Assembly: GCA_964470455.1 (NCBI GenBank)
Contig: CAYYCX010000001.1
Span: 62,001 to 126,000 of the forward strand
Direction of reading: 5' to 3'
Length of the DNA stretch: 64,000 bases
Source: JAWXBM01 sp964470455
GTDB taxonomy: Bacteria > Pseudomonadota > Gammaproteobacteria > Xanthomonadales > SZUA-36
Below the pieces are notes generated by a model. That model did no database searches, was not told where the DNA came from, and saw only the letters and a list, made by a program, of their open reading frames with translations. Below, one piece after another: positions 39,962-48,915 of this stretch. The translations under genes were made by a program, and so were the position numbers. Position 1 is the stretch's first letter. Each line of letters begins with the position of its first letter.

Positions 39962-42094
39962 TCAAGCCAGGCTCAGGCGACGGCGCTCGGCGCGCTGCTG
40001 CAACCAGCTGATCAAGCGACTGCGCACACTCCACAGCAGGCGATCCCAGGGGCCCGGGTTGAAGACGATCTGTCCTTTGTAGAACGAAGGACACAATACG
40101 GCTTCATGCGCTACTTCCCCGCAATTGCCACAACCCACGCAGCTGTTGTCCACATAACTGACCGGCTGGGTTTTCAATGGGTCGGGATTGGGCTTGATGG
40201 TCAGCGAAGGGCAGCCGCTCAAGCGAATGCAGGCGTGATCACCGGTGCAGGTCTGTTCATCCACGCCAAAACGTTCCTGCACCACGCGCTTGCCTGCAGC
40301 GATGTCCCTGCGCACCAGCGGCTTTTCGCGCCGCTGCCGGTTGAGCATGCATTCCGACTGGGCGACCAGCACCTTGGGCCCCGTGCCCTTGCTGGCCAGC
40401 GCTTCTTTCAGCGTTGCACGCATGGCACCGATGTCATAGGTCTTGACCGTTTTGGCCCAGTTCACGCCAATGCCGCGCACCGCCTTCTCGATCGGGTGCT
40501 GGGTGCTGCGGTTGCGCACTTCGCTTTTGCCCGACAGCAGGTCCTGGCCACCGGTGGCAGCGGCGTAGTTGTTGTCGATGACGATGGTCAGGCCATCATT
40601 CTTGTTGAAAACGGCATTGCCGATGCCGCTGGTCAGGCCGTTATGCCAGAAACCGCCATCTCCCATGATGGCAATCGGCGGCTTGCCGCTCGGGGTATTG
40701 AACGCCGAGGCACCGGCCGTGCCGAGACCGTAGCCCATGGTAGTGTTGCCCATGTTGAACGGCGGCAGAATGCTGAACAGGTGGCAACCGATGTCGCCGC
40801 TGATATGGAAATCACCCAGTTCCTTCTGCATCAGTTTCAGGCTGGTGAACACCGGGCGTTCCGGGCAACCGGTACACAGGCCCGGCGGCCGCGGCGGCAC
40901 ATGTGCGCCGAGCCCCGCCACCAGCGCTGCGATGGAATGCTGCGGATCCTGCGGTGGCTGCCAGCCCGGTTCAAATTGCGTCACGAAACTGATCAGCCCC
41001 TTGCGCATGACCTCGCTGGTGTATTCGCCGGCCATGGGAAAAGTGCCCTTGCCAACCAGCGGTGTGCCGCATTCCCGTTGCCGAAGTATGGAATTGATGT
41101 TCTGTTCGAGGTAATTGGGCTGGCCTTCTTCCACCAGCAGCACCGCCTGCTTGCCGGCGCAGAACGACTCGATCTCGTCATCGACCAGCGGATAGGGCAC
41201 GTTCAGCTGGTAAATCGAATAGCGGCTGTTGCCGAATGCGTCAGACAGGCCCAGGCGTTCCAGGTTGCGGATCAGGGTGTTGTACAGGCCACCCTGCACG
41301 ATGATGCCAAGTTCACCCGTTTCACCGGCAAACACTTGGTTCAAACCGTGTTTGTGGATGTAGTCCACCGCAGCCGGCCAACGCTGGTTGACCTTTTCCT
41401 GCTCATGCAGGAATGAGGCGGGCGGCAATACGATGCGGCTGGTATCGCGGTTCGGGTTCTCGCTCGCCTCGCGCAGGGAAAGGGGCGGCGGCCGGTTGTC
41501 ACGGGCGATGAAGCTACCCGAAACATGGCAGGAACGGATCCGCAGCTGCAGGAATACCGGGGTATTGCTGGCTTCGGAAAGCTCAAATGCCTGCTCTACG
41601 GCTTTCACGATGCTGGCCACATGCGGTGGCGGATCGATCAACCACATCTGGCTTTTCATCGCAAAAGCATGGGTGCGTTCCTGCATGATGCTGGAGCCTT
41701 CGCCGTAGTCTTCGCCGACGATCACCACCATGCCGCCTTTCACGCCGCCGGAGGCGAGATTGGCCAGGGCATCACTGGCGACATTGGTGCCCACCGTGGA
41801 TTTCCAGGTGACGGCGCCACGCAGCGGATAATTCACCGAGGCAGCGCCCATGGCTGCAGCCGCGGCTTCACTGGCACTGGCTTCAAAATGCACGCCCAGC
41901 TCATCCAGCACATCGCGGGCATCGGACAACACGTCCATCAGGTGTGAAATCGGCGAACCCTGGTAGCCGCCGACATAGGCCACGCCGGATTGCAGCAACG
42001 CCTTGGTCACCGCCAGTATGCCTTCGCCATTGAATACCTCGCCGGCGCCGATGCGGAGTTGCTCTACTTCCTTCCTGAATGAACGTTCTGCCAT
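39962..42094 (-). CDS. Indolepyruvate:ferredoxin oxidoreductase alpha-like subunit
   Basis: The start is taken as ATG 42094 (710 residues, AERSFRKEVEQLRIGAGEVF); the open frame continues upstream to 42253 over the palindromic operator and is not used. Domains in order are: pyrimidine-binding domain, central domain, thiamine-diphosphate domain with GDGGFWHNGLTSGIGNAVFN (GDG...N motif, about residues 470-490), and a C-terminal ferredoxin module with cysteine groups around CTGDHACIRLSGCP and CVGCGNC. This matches IorA. Together with the beta subunit it should convert indolepyruvate or another aryl-pyruvate to aryl-acetyl-CoA. Confidence 0.9.
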   Translation of the reverse strand: MAERSFRKEVEQLRIGAGEVFNGEGILAVTKALLQSGVAYVGGYQGSPISHLMDVLSDARDVLDELGVHFEASASEAAAAAMGAASVNYPLRGAVTWKSTVGTNVASDALANLASGGVKGGMVVIVGEDYGEGSSIMQERTHAFAMKSQMWLIDPPPHVASIVKAVEQAFELSEASNTPVFLQLRIRSCHVSGSFIARDNRPPPLSLREASENPNRDTSRIVLPPASFLHEQEKVNQRWPAAVDYIHKHGLNQVFAGETGELGIIVQGGLYNTLIRNLERLGLSDAFGNSRYSIYQLNVPYPLVDDEIESFCAGKQAVLLVEEGQPNYLEQNINSILRQRECGTPLVGKGTFPMAGEYTSEVMRKGLISFVTQFEPGWQPPQDPQHSIAALVAGLGAHVPPRPPGLCTGCPERPVFTSLKLMQKELGDFHISGDIGCHLFSILPPFNMGNTTMGYGLGTAGASAFNTPSGKPPIAIMGDGGFWHNGLTSGIGNAVFNKNDGLTIVIDNNYAAATGGQDLLSGKSEVRNRSTQHPIEKAVRGIGVNWAKTVKTYDIGAMRATLKEALASKGTGPKVLVAQSECMLNRQRREKPLVRRDIAAGKRVVQERFGVDEQTCTGDHACIRLSGCPSLTIKPNPDPLKTQPVSYVDNSCVGCGNCGEVAHEAVLCPSFYKGQIVFNPGPWDRLLWSVRSRLISWLQQRAERRRLSLA

Positions 42095-42188
42095 GGGGTA
42101 CCTGCCCAGCTGCAATAATCGCGGGTGAAGAACCAACCGACTGGCCTGAGCTTCTGCCACAGCCGGTGCTTTGCCCAGCCACCCTAAC

Positions 42189-42204
42189 ATTTTAAGTATA
42201 AAAT
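42189..42204. promoter_or_regulatory. Candidate MarR operator, site 2
   Basis: ATTTT-AAGTAT-AAAAT repeats the arm and spacer pattern of the site at 33533. On the minus strand it reads ATTTATTTTATA-CTT-AAAAT, against ATTTATTTTATA-TAC-AAAAT there. It stands about 95 bases upstream of the oxidoreductase alpha start, a normal operator distance. Confidence 0.6.
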
Positions 42205-42384
42205 AAATATCGGCAGAACTGAAAGCCCGAAGGGCAGCACGCCTCGAAATCACCCCGGCAAATTTTCTGCGGAAGTAGTGCTATGCTTGAGACGCCCGTT
42301 CCGCCATGAGTCGCCGGCAACCCTGGCACCCATGACGATCAGCACGCGAAGTGAATCGGACAACGCCACAAAATTATTGCCATC

Positions 42385-43185
42385 ATGTTAAATACACTGA
42401 TTGTTGATGATGAAGCGCTGGCCCGCCGCGGCCTGAAGCACCGCCTGCACTCCGCGACGGATGTGCATGTGATCGGTGAGGCCCGCAACGGTCGTGAAGC
42501 GGTGGAACTGATCAAAAAGCACGCTCCCGACCTGGTGTTTCTCGACATCCAGATGCCGGGCATGGATGGGTTCGATGTGGTGCGTGCCCTGCCCCAGGAT
42601 GATTTGCCGGCCATCGTTTTTGTCACTGCATTTGATGAGTTTGCCATCAAGGCATTTGAAGCCAACGCGGTGGATTACATCCTCAAGCCCATCGAGGATG
42701 AACGTCTGAAAAACGCCCTCGATCGTGTACGCAAACGCCACCAGGACCGCCGCGCCAGCAAGGACCGCAAATCACTCCTCAACCTGGTCAGCGAGCTGGC
42801 CGGCGAGGCAATCAACAGCGTGGAGGAACTGGGCGTAAAAAAGCTGGGAAAGATCCTTAAGGAGCCTTCGCGACTGGCCATCAAGGATGCCGGCAAAACC
42901 ACCTGGGTAGACCAGGCAGATATCGAGTGGATTGATGCGGCCGGCGACTACATGTGCGTGCATGTGGATGGCGAAACGCTCATCATGCGCAAAACCATGA
43001 AACAGCTGGAGAAGGAGCTGGACCCCGACATCCTGCAACGGGTGCACCGTTCCACCATCGTCAACATCAACCGGGTCAAGCAGATGCAGTCGCATATCAA
43101 CGGCGAATATTTCCTGACCCTGCAAAGCGGCCATACCCTCAAGCTGTCACGCACCTACAAGGAAAAGCTCAAGCACTTTTCCTGA
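42385..43185 (+). CDS. LytTR-type response regulator
   Basis: The 266-residue protein has a receiver domain (LIVDDEALARRGLK; phosphorylated Asp in LVFLDIQMPGMDGFD; Lys in YILKPIEDE) and a C-terminal LytTR DNA-binding domain (DIEWIDAAGDYMCVHVDGE, then HRSTIVNINRVKQM), i.e. the AlgR/LytR type. A linker of about 40 residues, LNLVSELAGEAINSVEELGV, separates them. No histidine kinase gene adjoins it, so it is an orphan here. It is followed directly by REP-like palindromes. Targets cannot be inferred. Confidence 0.9.
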   Translation: MLNTLIVDDEALARRGLKHRLHSATDVHVIGEARNGREAVELIKKHAPDLVFLDIQMPGMDGFDVVRALPQDDLPAIVFVTAFDEFAIKAFEANAVDYILKPIEDERLKNALDRVRKRHQDRRASKDRKSLLNLVSELAGEAINSVEELGVKKLGKILKEPSRLAIKDAGKTTWVDQADIEWIDAAGDYMCVHVDGETLIMRKTMKQLEKELDPDILQRVHRSTIVNINRVKQMQSHINGEYFLTLQSGHTLKLSRTYKEKLKHFS

Positions 43186-43189
43186 AATC

Positions 43190-43353
43190 TGTAGGAGCGG
43201 CTTCAGCCGCGATCTTCCTGAAAGGCAAATGTCGGGGGTAAACCCCCTCCTACAATTGTAGGAGCGGCGCCAGCCGCGACACACAAACCCGGGCACAAAT
43301 CTGGGTCGGGGATAAATCCCCTCCTGCCAAGCGGGAGCGGCGCCAGCCGCGAC
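43190..43353. repeat. Cluster of REP-like palindromes (GTAGGAGCGGC type)
   Basis: Alternating units, GTAGGAGCGGC...GCCGCGA at 43190, 43257 and 43331 and inverted GTCGGGG...CCCCTCCTACA at 43231 and 43305, fill the gap after the response regulator. They form strong hairpins in pairs. A sister cluster with GGGGCGCCAGCCCC cores lies at 61486-61657. Bases 43354-43536 to the RND gene show nothing further. Confidence 0.85.
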
Positions 43354-43536
43354 CCGATCAGAAGAAGCCATCTGCCCCGACCATAACGCTTCGCCGACAC
43401 GCCGCGTCCCTTCGCCGCAAGTGATGACTTTCGTCACAAACTCCGCCGCGGAGTCGAGTCTAAGCTTGCACGCGAATCACCGGGCGTAACGCTTTCGCGT
43501 TTCGGTGCGTCAAATCCTGCAAGGCTGGAGCCAGGT

Positions 43537-46500
43537 ATGAGCATCACAGAGAAATCCATCAGCAATCCTGCCGGTGTTGCGGTGGCCGTAGCCATCGTGA
43601 CGCTGTTCGGCCTGTTCAGCCTCAGCGACCTGCCGGTGCAACTGTTTCCCGAAATCGAGCTGCCGCAACTCAGCGTGCAGGCCAACTGGCGCTCGGCTTC
43701 GCCGCGTGAGGTCGAGTCGGAAATCCTTGAACCCATGGAAACCGTGCTGCAGGGCATTCCGGGAATGCAGACACTGGAAGCCAACGCCTTCAATGGCGGC
43801 ACCTTCATCAACATGCAGTTCGGCCTCGACACCGACATGCAGGCCACGCTGATGGATGTGATCGGTCGGCTCAACCGCCTGCCGCCCTTGCCGGCCGACT
43901 CGGACCCGCCGGTGGTGCAACTCAGCGGCTTTGGCGAAGCCAACCAGACCCTCACCTGGTTCTTCGTCCAGAAGCTGCCCGGCACCCCGGGTGAGCTGGC
44001 CGATTACGAGCGCCAGGTGATCGAGCTGATCAAGCCCCGCATCGAGTCGATTCCCGGAGTGGCCGGCGTGCAGATGATCACCGGCGCCGCCGAAGAACTG
44101 CAGATCATCATTGATCCCTACAAAGCCGCCCAGTTCGGCCTGGAGCTGGACAATATTGCCACCGTGGCCAACCGAAGCAATGATGTGTCCGGCGGATTCA
44201 TCGATGTGGGCCGGCGCCAGTACACCCTGCGTTTTGAAGGCCGTTACGAGCCTGAACAGCTGCGCCAGCAGGTTCTGGAATGGCGCGATGGGCGTCCGGT
44301 CAGGCTCGGCGATGTTGCGGAAGTCCGGATCGCGCGGGGAGCCCGCCAGGACCTGATGATCCAGAACGGTAACCCTGCCATGGGCGTGCGCATCGACCGC
44401 CAGAACGGCGCCAATGTGCTGCAGGCCCTGACAGACGTGAAAGCCGCCATGGCCGAGTTGCGCGAAGGTCCGCTGAACGACATGGGACTGGGCATCGAGC
44501 AGTCGTTCGATGCCTCGGTGTTCATCAAGCGCGCGGTGAACCTGGTGACCAGCAACCTGCTCCTCGGCGTGCTGCTGGCCGTCGGCGTGCTGTGGTGGTT
44601 CCTGCGCGACCTGCGCGCCACGGCGCTGATCGCCACCGCCATTCCGGTTTCGTTGCTGGCGACCTTCGTAGTGCTGCAGCTCACCGGCCGCTCCTTGAAT
44701 GTCATTTCACTGGCAGGGCTGGCCTTCGCGGTAGGCATGGTGCTGGATGCCGCCATCGTGGTGGCCGAGAATATCGTGCGCCTGCGCGAACGCGGGGAAA
44801 CGCCGTTTGTGGCAGCCATTAAAGGCGCCAGCCAGGTGAAAGGCGCATTGCTGGCATCGACTGCCACCACGGTTGCCATCTTCCTGCCGGTGCTGTTCCT
44901 GGAGGATGTCGAAGGCCAGCTGTTTGCCGACCTGGCCTTGACCATTGCCATCGCCGTGGTGATCTCACTGGCGGTGGCGATGACGGTATTGCCGGCCGTT
45001 GCGGGCAACTGGCTGAAGCCGCGCAAACTGACCCGCGAACATGCTCCGGCCTGGTCAGGACTGTCCGGCCGGCTGATGCGGGCCAGCCAGACTCCGCTGC
45101 GCCGCGGACTGGTGGTATCCACCCTGACAGTCGCGCCCCTGCTGATCACCTGGGCATTGTTCCCGCAGCTGGATTACCTGCCCCCGGTGAAACGCGATGC
45201 CGTCGATGCTTTCCTGCAGATGCCGCCGGGTTCCAACTGGGAAACCAGGGAGAAAGAGATCGCCACTACGCTGGTGAGCCGCCTCGAACCTTACATGTCA
45301 GGAACCAAAGAGCCGGCGCTGAAAAACTACTACATCTGGCTGCATCCCGGTGGCGGCACCATTGGCGCGCGGGTGCTGGACCAGGACAAAGTACTGGACC
45401 TACAGACCATCATGCGCGAGGAGATCCTCAGCGGCATTCCCGATGTGCGGGCCTTCGCGGCGCAGGGCAACCTGTTCGGCGGCTTCGGCGGCGGGCGTGA
45501 CATCGCCGTGCACCTCCAGTCAGTGGATGAACAGGGCCTGATCAGTGCCGTGATTGCGGGACAGAACCTGCTGATGGAGGCGTTTCCCGGCGCCAATGTA
45601 CAGGCCTTTCCGCCACCGGAACTGGCCGAACCCGAGCTGCGCATCCTGCCCAATGATGTACGCATTTCGGAGTCCGGCTGGAACCGCAACCACATTGCAT
45701 CTGCGGTGCGGATTCTCGGCAATGGCATGTGGCTGGGAGAATATTTTGACGGTGACAAGCGCCTCGACATCATTCTCAAGTCACAGCCGTGGAGCACGCC
45801 TGAAGAGCTGGAAAGCATACCGGTGGTGACACCTGTGGGCGGGCTGATGCCGCTGGGTGAACTGGTGGACATCGAGCGCACCACCGGCCCGGGACAGATT
45901 CGCCGCGTCAATGGTCGCCGCACGGTGACATTGGCCATCAGCCCACCGGAAGATGTGTCGCTGGAGACCGCGGTGGCGAAAATCCAGCAGGACATCGAGC
46001 CCGGCCTGCGCGCCGCCCTGCCTGCCGATGGCACCATCATTTACGGTGGCAGCGCCGACAGCCTGCAGGATGCGATCATTACCATGAGCCGCAATTTCGG
46101 CCTGGCACTGCTGATCCTGTTCCTGCTGATGGCTGGCCTGTTCCGTTCCCTGAAAGACAGCGCCATCGTGGTGCTGACCATCCCACTGGCCTGGGTGGGC
46201 GGGGTGGTGTCGCTGCAGCTGCTCAACCTGGTGAGTTTCCAGCCGATGGATCTTTTGACCATGATCGGCTTCATCATCCTGCTGGGGCTGGTGGTCAACA
46301 ACGCCATCCTGCTGGTTGACCAGACCCGCCGCGCGGAGCAGGAAGGCATGAGTCGTGACGAGGCGGTTGAGTACGCACTGCAGGTGCGCATGCGACCGAT
46401 TTTCATGAGTACGTTTACCAGCATCTTCGGCATGCTGCCGCTGGTGTTGCTGCCCGGCGCCGGCAGCGTCATCTATCGCGGCCTGGCCACCACCATCGTC

Positions 46501-46629
46501 GGCGGCATGGCCTGCAGCCTGGTGTTTACCCTGCTCATGCTGCCCTGCCTGCTGCGCATGGGTGGCGCCCGGAATGCCGAACAGGGCACGAAAACCGCAC
46601 AGCCTGTCAGCCTGGAATCGGCGGCCTGA
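43537..46629 (+). CDS. RND-family efflux permease
   Basis: The 1030-residue protein is an AcrB-type inner-membrane transporter with two periplasmic porter regions and twelve expected membrane helices. SISNPAGVAVAVAIVTLFG is the first helix. Transmembrane helix 4 reads GMVLDAAIVVAEN, where AcrB has two adjacent aspartates; here only the first is kept. The end of the second half (FIILLGLVVNNAILLVDQ, then MRPIFMSTFTSIFGMLPLVL) is typical. It is followed by the membrane-fusion gene after 12 bases; no outer-membrane channel gene is nearby. Exported compounds are unknown. Confidence 0.92.
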   Translation: MSITEKSISNPAGVAVAVAIVTLFGLFSLSDLPVQLFPEIELPQLSVQANWRSASPREVESEILEPMETVLQGIPGMQTLEANAFNGGTFINMQFGLDTDMQATLMDVIGRLNRLPPLPADSDPPVVQLSGFGEANQTLTWFFVQKLPGTPGELADYERQVIELIKPRIESIPGVAGVQMITGAAEELQIIIDPYKAAQFGLELDNIATVANRSNDVSGGFIDVGRRQYTLRFEGRYEPEQLRQQVLEWRDGRPVRLGDVAEVRIARGARQDLMIQNGNPAMGVRIDRQNGANVLQALTDVKAAMAELREGPLNDMGLGIEQSFDASVFIKRAVNLVTSNLLLGVLLAVGVLWWFLRDLRATALIATAIPVSLLATFVVLQLTGRSLNVISLAGLAFAVGMVLDAAIVVAENIVRLRERGETPFVAAIKGASQVKGALLASTATTVAIFLPVLFLEDVEGQLFADLALTIAIAVVISLAVAMTVLPAVAGNWLKPRKLTREHAPAWSGLSGRLMRASQTPLRRGLVVSTLTVAPLLITWALFPQLDYLPPVKRDAVDAFLQMPPGSNWETREKEIATTLVSRLEPYMSGTKEPALKNYYIWLHPGGGTIGARVLDQDKVLDLQTIMREEILSGIPDVRAFAAQGNLFGGFGGGRDIAVHLQSVDEQGLISAVIAGQNLLMEAFPGANVQAFPPPELAEPELRILPNDVRISESGWNRNHIASAVRILGNGMWLGEYFDGDKRLDIILKSQPWSTPEELESIPVVTPVGGLMPLGELVDIERTTGPGQIRRVNGRRTVTLAISPPEDVSLETAVAKIQQDIEPGLRAALPADGTIIYGGSADSLQDAIITMSRNFGLALLILFLLMAGLFRSLKDSAIVVLTIPLAWVGGVVSLQLLNLVSFQPMDLLTMIGFIILLGLVVNNAILLVDQTRRAEQEGMSRDEAVEYALQVRMRPIFMSTFTSIFGMLPLVLLPGAGSVIYRGLATTIVGGMACSLVFTLLMLPCLLRMGGARNAEQGTKTAQPVSLESAA

Positions 46630-46641
46630 AGGAGAAAGCGC

Positions 46642-47697
46642 ATGAAATCGACATACCTCTTTATCTTCTCCGTACTCCTGCCGGTGCTGGCATGGGGGCA
46701 GCACTCACCCGGCGGCCCGCCGCCCGCCACAGTCACGGTTGATGAGGCCCGGCGGGACACTTTCAATGCCACGCTGGAGGTGCCCGGCACGGTCATCAGC
46801 CAGCACGATGCCCGCATTGCGGCCGAAACCGATGGCCGCCTGACCTGGGTGGCGGAAGTGGGCACTCGCATCGCCGAGGGCGAGGCGTTTGCGCGCATCG
46901 ACGACACGGATCTCAAGCTCAGCCTCAAGGACAACCAGGCGCAGCTGGCCAGCCTGCAGGCGCAGCAGCGTTACCAGCAATCCAACCTGGAGCGCCTGGA
47001 AAAGCTGGCACTGAGCAACAATGCCGCCGCCAACCAGATCGATGAGGCCCGGGCCCAGCTGGACATGAACACCCAGGCCATTCGCCGTGCTGAAGTGGCC
47101 ATTGCGCAGGTGCAGCGCCGCATCGAGCAGGCAGCCATCGTGGCGCCGTTCCCCGCCATCGTGGTTGAGCGGCTGGTGCAGGTGGGCGAGTTCGTCAGCC
47201 GCGGCCTGCCGGTGGCCCGCCTGGTGGATACCGATAACCGCGAAATCCGTTTGCAGGCGCCTCTGGACCTGGCCGCCTATGTTCACGAAGGCATGGAAGT
47301 TTCCATCCAGCACAACGGCAAAACCTCACTCAGCCCGGTTGTGCGGGTCATTCCGGTCGGCGATGAACGTTCGCGCATGTTTGAAATGCGCGTTACTGCC
47401 TCTGATCCCTCCATGGTAATCGGCAGCCCGGTCCAGGTGGCCCTGCCCAGCAGTGATCCGCGTTTGTTGCTGGCCATTCCGCGCGACGCGCTGGTGCTGC
47501 GTGGATCAGAGGTGTTCGTGCTGCGCGTGAATGACGGCAACACGGTGGAAAAAGTACCTGTGGCTACCGGCATGGGTTTCGGCAGCCTGGTGGAAGTAAC
47601 CGGTGAACTGGCCGAAGGCGACCAGGTGGTGGTGCGCGGAGCGGAGCGCCTGCAACCAGGCCAGAGCGTGGTGATCAGTGGCGAAGAAGCCGGTTGA
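46642..47697 (+). CDS. RND periplasmic adaptor (membrane fusion protein)
   Basis: The 351-residue protein has a signal peptide (LFIFSVLLPVLAWG), a biotinyl-lipoyl-like half (GRLTWVAEVGTRIAEGEAFARID), a coiled-coil hairpin of about residues 90-150 rich in Gln/Ala/Leu (LASLQAQQRYQQSNLERLEK), and beta-barrel and proximal domains. It follows an AAGGAGAAAG site close behind the permease gene, so permease-then-adaptor is the order, the reverse of acrAB. It is closed by a good terminator at 47831. Confidence 0.9.
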   Translation: MKSTYLFIFSVLLPVLAWGQHSPGGPPPATVTVDEARRDTFNATLEVPGTVISQHDARIAAETDGRLTWVAEVGTRIAEGEAFARIDDTDLKLSLKDNQAQLASLQAQQRYQQSNLERLEKLALSNNAAANQIDEARAQLDMNTQAIRRAEVAIAQVQRRIEQAAIVAPFPAIVVERLVQVGEFVSRGLPVARLVDTDNREIRLQAPLDLAAYVHEGMEVSIQHNGKTSLSPVVRVIPVGDERSRMFEMRVTASDPSMVIGSPVQVALPSSDPRLLLAIPRDALVLRGSEVFVLRVNDGNTVEKVPVATGMGFGSLVEVTGELAEGDQVVVRGAERLQPGQSVVISGEEAG

Positions 47698-47830
47698 GCG
47701 ATTCCACTTTTCTGCCCCAACTTTTGCATATTTGCGGTGTAGGTTAACGGATGACCGCCTGCATACGGTTTTACGGGTTTGAGTACGGCAATTCCCCTGA
47801 ACGTTGTCTTTACCTCCAACCCGTCTTGAA

Positions 47831-47869
47831 CAGCCCGGTGGGCACACCACCCGCCGGGCTGTTTTTTTT
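47831..47869 (+). terminator. Rho-independent terminator after the RND operon
   Basis: The stem CAGCCCGG / CCGGGCTG encloses GTGGGCACACCACCC-like inner pairing and is followed by eight T residues. The first of the run overlaps the stop codon of the convergent metallo-hydrolase gene. The opposite strand has no T-run, so it serves the rightward operon. Confidence 0.88.
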
Positions 47870-48830
47870 AGGCGCGATGGTCCAGCCAGTACTCCATGCC
47901 CTGGGTGTTGAGCTCGATATCATCCCAGACAATTCCGGCCAGTTGCTCATCGTCCAGTTGCACGCCGTGGTCCCGGCACAGTCCGAACAACCACTCCTTC
48001 TGCTCGGCGATGATTTTCTCAGTGCGGTTTTCAGCAAATTCATGGGCCAGGGCAATCTCTTCCAGCCGGGTGACCCCTGCGATCATCTGTTCCGCCAGCC
48101 GCCGGGTATCGGTGACGCGGCCGAAATGAGTCATGTACATGCACTCGGGACCCGCTTCCATCAGGCGCCGCACGGAATCACGCAGCGCCGGCGGATCAAA
48201 CTGGATGGGGGTGGTGATGGGAAACACCATGGCCCCCTGGTCCGTGTCCAGGTCCCGGTAGGAAAGGCCAAACGTATCGCCGGTAAACCAGCCTCGAGTC
48301 TGCTCGTCCCAGACGCAGAAGTGATGGCGCGCATGGCCGGGCGTATCCATGAATTTCAACTGGCGCGTACCGACCAGCAGCTCATCGCCGTCGTGCCTGA
48401 TGAGCACGCGGTCCTCCGGAACCGGCAGCAGGCTGCCGTACATCCGGTCAAAGTTCTCGTCACCAAACACCACGCGCGTTCCAGCTTCCAGTTTGGCTGG
48501 CTCAATCATGTGCCTGGCGCCAAAGGGATGCACCACCAGCATGGCATTGGGCAGCTCTTTGATCAGCCAGCCGGCGCCGCCGGCATGGTCCAGGTGCACA
48601 TGGGTGAGGATCACATGGCTGACGGCCGAGCGGTCCCAGCCGCGCTGCTGCAATACCTTGAGTATGCGCTCAACGCTGTAATAGCTGCCTGCTTCGATGA
48701 TGGCGACCTTGTCGCCCGCTTCCAGCAGGTAACAGGCGGCCATTTCGTTGCGCACCAGGCCGCTGTCAATCGCAACTATGCCGCCTGGATATTCGCGTAC
48801 CTTGATACACACAGAATCACTGGAACTCAT
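47868..48830 (-). CDS. Metallo-beta-lactamase-fold hydrolase
   Basis: The start ATG 48830 (SSSDSVCIKVREYPGG) is preferred over the longer frame to 48884, giving 320 residues. The zinc motifs are LTHVHLDHAGG (HxHxDH), TPGHARHH, FTGDTFG and THFG, in order, as in glyoxalase II-like MBL proteins. The C-terminal 90 residues form a helical extension (AEQMIAGVTRLEEIALAHEF). The substrate could be a thioester or another hydrolysable ester; context gives no hint, as both neighbours face away. Confidence 0.85.
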   Translation of the reverse strand: MSSSDSVCIKVREYPGGIVAIDSGLVRNEMAACYLLEAGDKVAIIEAGSYYSVERILKVLQQRGWDRSAVSHVILTHVHLDHAGGAGWLIKELPNAMLVVHPFGARHMIEPAKLEAGTRVVFGDENFDRMYGSLLPVPEDRVLIRHDGDELLVGTRQLKFMDTPGHARHHFCVWDEQTRGWFTGDTFGLSYRDLDTDQGAMVFPITTPIQFDPPALRDSVRRLMEAGPECMYMTHFGRVTDTRRLAEQMIAGVTRLEEIALAHEFAENRTEKIIAEQKEWLFGLCRDHGVQLDDEQLAGIVWDDIELNTQGMEYWLDHRA

Positions 48831-48915
48831 GTCATCATTTCCTTCTACAAAAACAGTCTTCAGGGTTTTGAGCGCCGCGGGCACAAGAGATTGGCCACCG
48901 CTATCGGGCTGGGGC

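Noticed and set aside
40106..41416. A 436-codon frame antisense to the indolepyruvate oxidoreductase alpha gene
   Set aside because: No recognisable domain; the opposite strand carries a clear thiamine-diphosphate enzyme.
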